The notes under the pieces: generated by a model
Database searches by the model: none
Told to the model about the DNA's origin: nothing
Seen by the model: only the letters and a program-made list of their open reading frames with translations
NCBI GenBank assembly: GCA_027596945.1
Contig: JADGJH010000402.1
Location: 350-19,326, forward strand
Direction: 5' to 3'
DNA: 18,977 bases
Source of the DNA: Physocladia obscura
Taxonomy: Eukaryota > Chytridiomycota > Chytridiomycetes > Chytridiales > Chytriomycetaceae
Part shown: positions 17,844-18,977 of the stretch, piece after piece
Position numbering within the stretch: the stretch's first letter is position 1
Layout: the number at the start of each line of letters is the position of its first letter
Program-made: the position numbers and the translations under genes

Positions 17844-17912
17844 ACCGTCTTGCAGCCATCAGCACGACAGCGACAAGATAAAACAGGTCGACAAACTGAT
17901 GATTCGATTTTA
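17803..17912 (-). other. Short GC-rich patch in AT-rich DNA
   Basis: About 110 bp contain several CpG dinucleotides (GCGCATCCGGCCG, CGACAGCGACAAG) in otherwise ~30% GC surroundings. On the minus strand it reads MAARRYGCFTAGCAVSPA before a stop, overlapping the start of the decayed membrane-protein gene. It could be the 5' end or CpG-containing promoter of that gene, or a remnant of a GC-rich gene like the one at 14487. Confidence 0.4.
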
Positions 17913-18049
17913 GTCATTCAATGGCTAATAAATATTATTTATTATTTTAATTAGAGATGAAAAAAATACACCAAAGAAACAAATTTATTTGAAAAAGCAG
18001 AAAAAGAAAAAAATGAAATGGAAAAAAAAGTAAATAAAATGGAAAAGCC

Positions 18050-18811
18050 TCAAAAGTGATGGAAGTGCACATCTCTTTCAGGCACCTTGTCTGTGGTGTA
18101 CTGTGCTTCATCATCTCTGTGTTTTCAGTAAGTTTGGCCAGTCTCTCTTGTTTCATCATTGTTTAATAAATTATCCAAGTCCTTTACAAGTTCTGGAAAA
18201 AATAGTAAGCAAAAAAAATTGCAGTCTTCTTCCAACACAGCTATGATTTAAATTTTATTAAAAAATTTCATTGTAATTACCAAAAGAGCAGCTCATGTCA
18301 ATGCTTGATCAGCCAGATCAATGCAAGGTCTGAATAAATTTTGAGCATAAGCATGGAGTTTTGCATTTGCATAACGTCTCTTCTTTTTGGGTCCAGTGCC
18401 TTTGATCAGGTGGAAAAATAAAGGATTGAAGTAACATGAAAAAATAAAAAACTGAAAGAGAACTCACTCACTGCCTTCAAAAATAAATTGCAGATGTTAT
18501 CATGGATAACTGTTACTTTGAATTTGTAGATTTTCAATTGTGAATTTATGTTTGTGGTCATTATTGCATTATTAGTTTGTTTCAATGATTCCCAAAAACC
18601 CAAATTGAAGTGTCTAAGCATTCTTTTGGATACCTAAGAACAGTTTGAGGTGCAACTGACTCTAAAGTGACAGCAGTAGTAGTATGTTGTGCATCTTGGA
18701 TATTCTGTAGGGTTGTGGCAAAATCAGGTTGTATTAGTTGTAGTTGTTGTAGTTGCTGGGGCTGCTGTGATTGCTGGAGCTGCTGTTGTTGCTGAGCTTG
18801 CTTGTTGAATC
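18050..18811 (-). pseudogene. Gln-rich spliced gene of unknown function, 5' part outside window
   Basis: Exon a opens at 18811 after TTTGTAG. It reads a poly-Gln stretch (AQQQQQLQQSQQPQQ), then DFATTLQNIQDAQ and VTLESVAPQTVL. A 1-nt frame change near 18630 leads to KRMLRHFNLGFWESLKQ and VTVIHDNICNLFLKA at a GTGAGT donor (18466-18471). Exon b (18281-18399) joins in phase: ALDPKKKRRYANAKLHAYA, NLFRPCIDLADQAL. It carries a classic PKKKRR nuclear-localisation signal. Exon c (18050-18192) reads ELVKDLDNLLNNDETRETG with a TGA, then KHRDDEAQYTTDK to TGA at 18050-18052. The exon b-c phase does not match perfectly. A Q-rich activation-like region plus nuclear signal suggests a nuclear regulatory protein or an element-encoded factor. 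The family is unknown. The frame changes may mean it is a pseudogene or that the sequence has errors. Confidence 0.45.
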
Positions 18812-18977
18812 CTACAAATGCAGATTCACTTGAACTAGTGGAATTGGCACAGTAAAGTATAATTTAGATTTTTAGAATCTTATTATTTATTTCCAAGAGA
18901 ACAACATTTTAATATGCCCAATTCCGTGCCTCAAATTAAAACCTTTTTTTTGTGCCTCATTTCTAATGCCTCAATAT
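18799..18977 (+). repeat. Dispersed AT-rich repeat, copy 3 (cut by window end)
   Basis: Matches 4412-4584 closely: TTGTTGAAT, GCAGATTCACTTGAACT, ACAGTAAAGTATAATTTAGA versus ACAATAAAGTATAATTTAGA, TAGAATCTTATTATTTATTTC, CCAATTCC and three GCCTCA words. It lies immediately upstream of the Gln-rich exon, so it occupies an intron or the upstream region of that gene. Its far end is outside the window. Confidence 0.85.

Noticed and set aside
1..18977. tRNA, rRNA or small RNA genes
   Set aside because: No cloverleaf with a GGTTCRA-type T-arm and matching acceptor stem, and no rRNA-like conserved block, was seen on either strand by eye.

Overview
The window looks like nuclear DNA of a fungus, most likely an early-diverging zoosporic (chytrid-like) lineage. 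The reasons are short spliceosomal introns (about 50-100 nt, GTRAGT...YAG), AT-rich intergenic DNA, long homopolymeric Q/G/S tracts in a regulatory-type protein, and a glycosyltransferase resembling a family I associate with chytrids. The species assignment is inference; the eukaryotic gene structure is seen directly.

Layout. (1) 31-3745: a compact, gene-dense block. A 914-residue low-complexity protein with a cyclin-like box (minus strand) is divergently paired, across a 371-bp gap, with a four-exon gene that no single open reading frame reveals. Spliced, it encodes a 141-residue double-CDGSH iron-sulfur protein. (2) 3860-5400: transposon debris. It holds two direct copies of a ~300-bp repeat, a fragment of a Tc1/mariner-like transposase, and a LINE-type RNase H relic. 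(3) 5850-6950: AT-rich DNA without a recognisable gene. (4) 7113-8681: a three-exon, membrane-anchored GT-B glycosyltransferase (468 residues). (5) 8822-18977: a transposon graveyard. It contains a decayed Tc1/mariner-like transposase; a nearly complete ~1.97-kb pogo-like element with matching terminal inverted repeats; a second, truncated pogo-like copy; and several short, AT-rich, apparently spliced minus-strand genes or gene relics of unknown function. A third copy of the ~300-bp repeat runs off the window end. (6) 14487-16037: inside this graveyard sits a conspicuously GC-rich, fully open 516-codon frame for a predicted membrane glycoprotein. It begins exactly where a pogo fragment stops.

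The first three genes look like ordinary host genes with intact splice sites. The pogo-like element appears to have inserted at the start codon of a small minus-strand gene (10450-11088). Its own transposase is dead: three in-frame stops, each one C-to-T change from a sense codon, one frameshift, and a first catalytic Asp replaced by Asn. The most interesting leads are the isolated GC-rich membrane-protein gene, the cluster of small spliced minus-strand genes of unknown family, and the hidden CDGSH gene with a cysteine-bearing tail. I see no CRISPR array, rRNA or tRNA.
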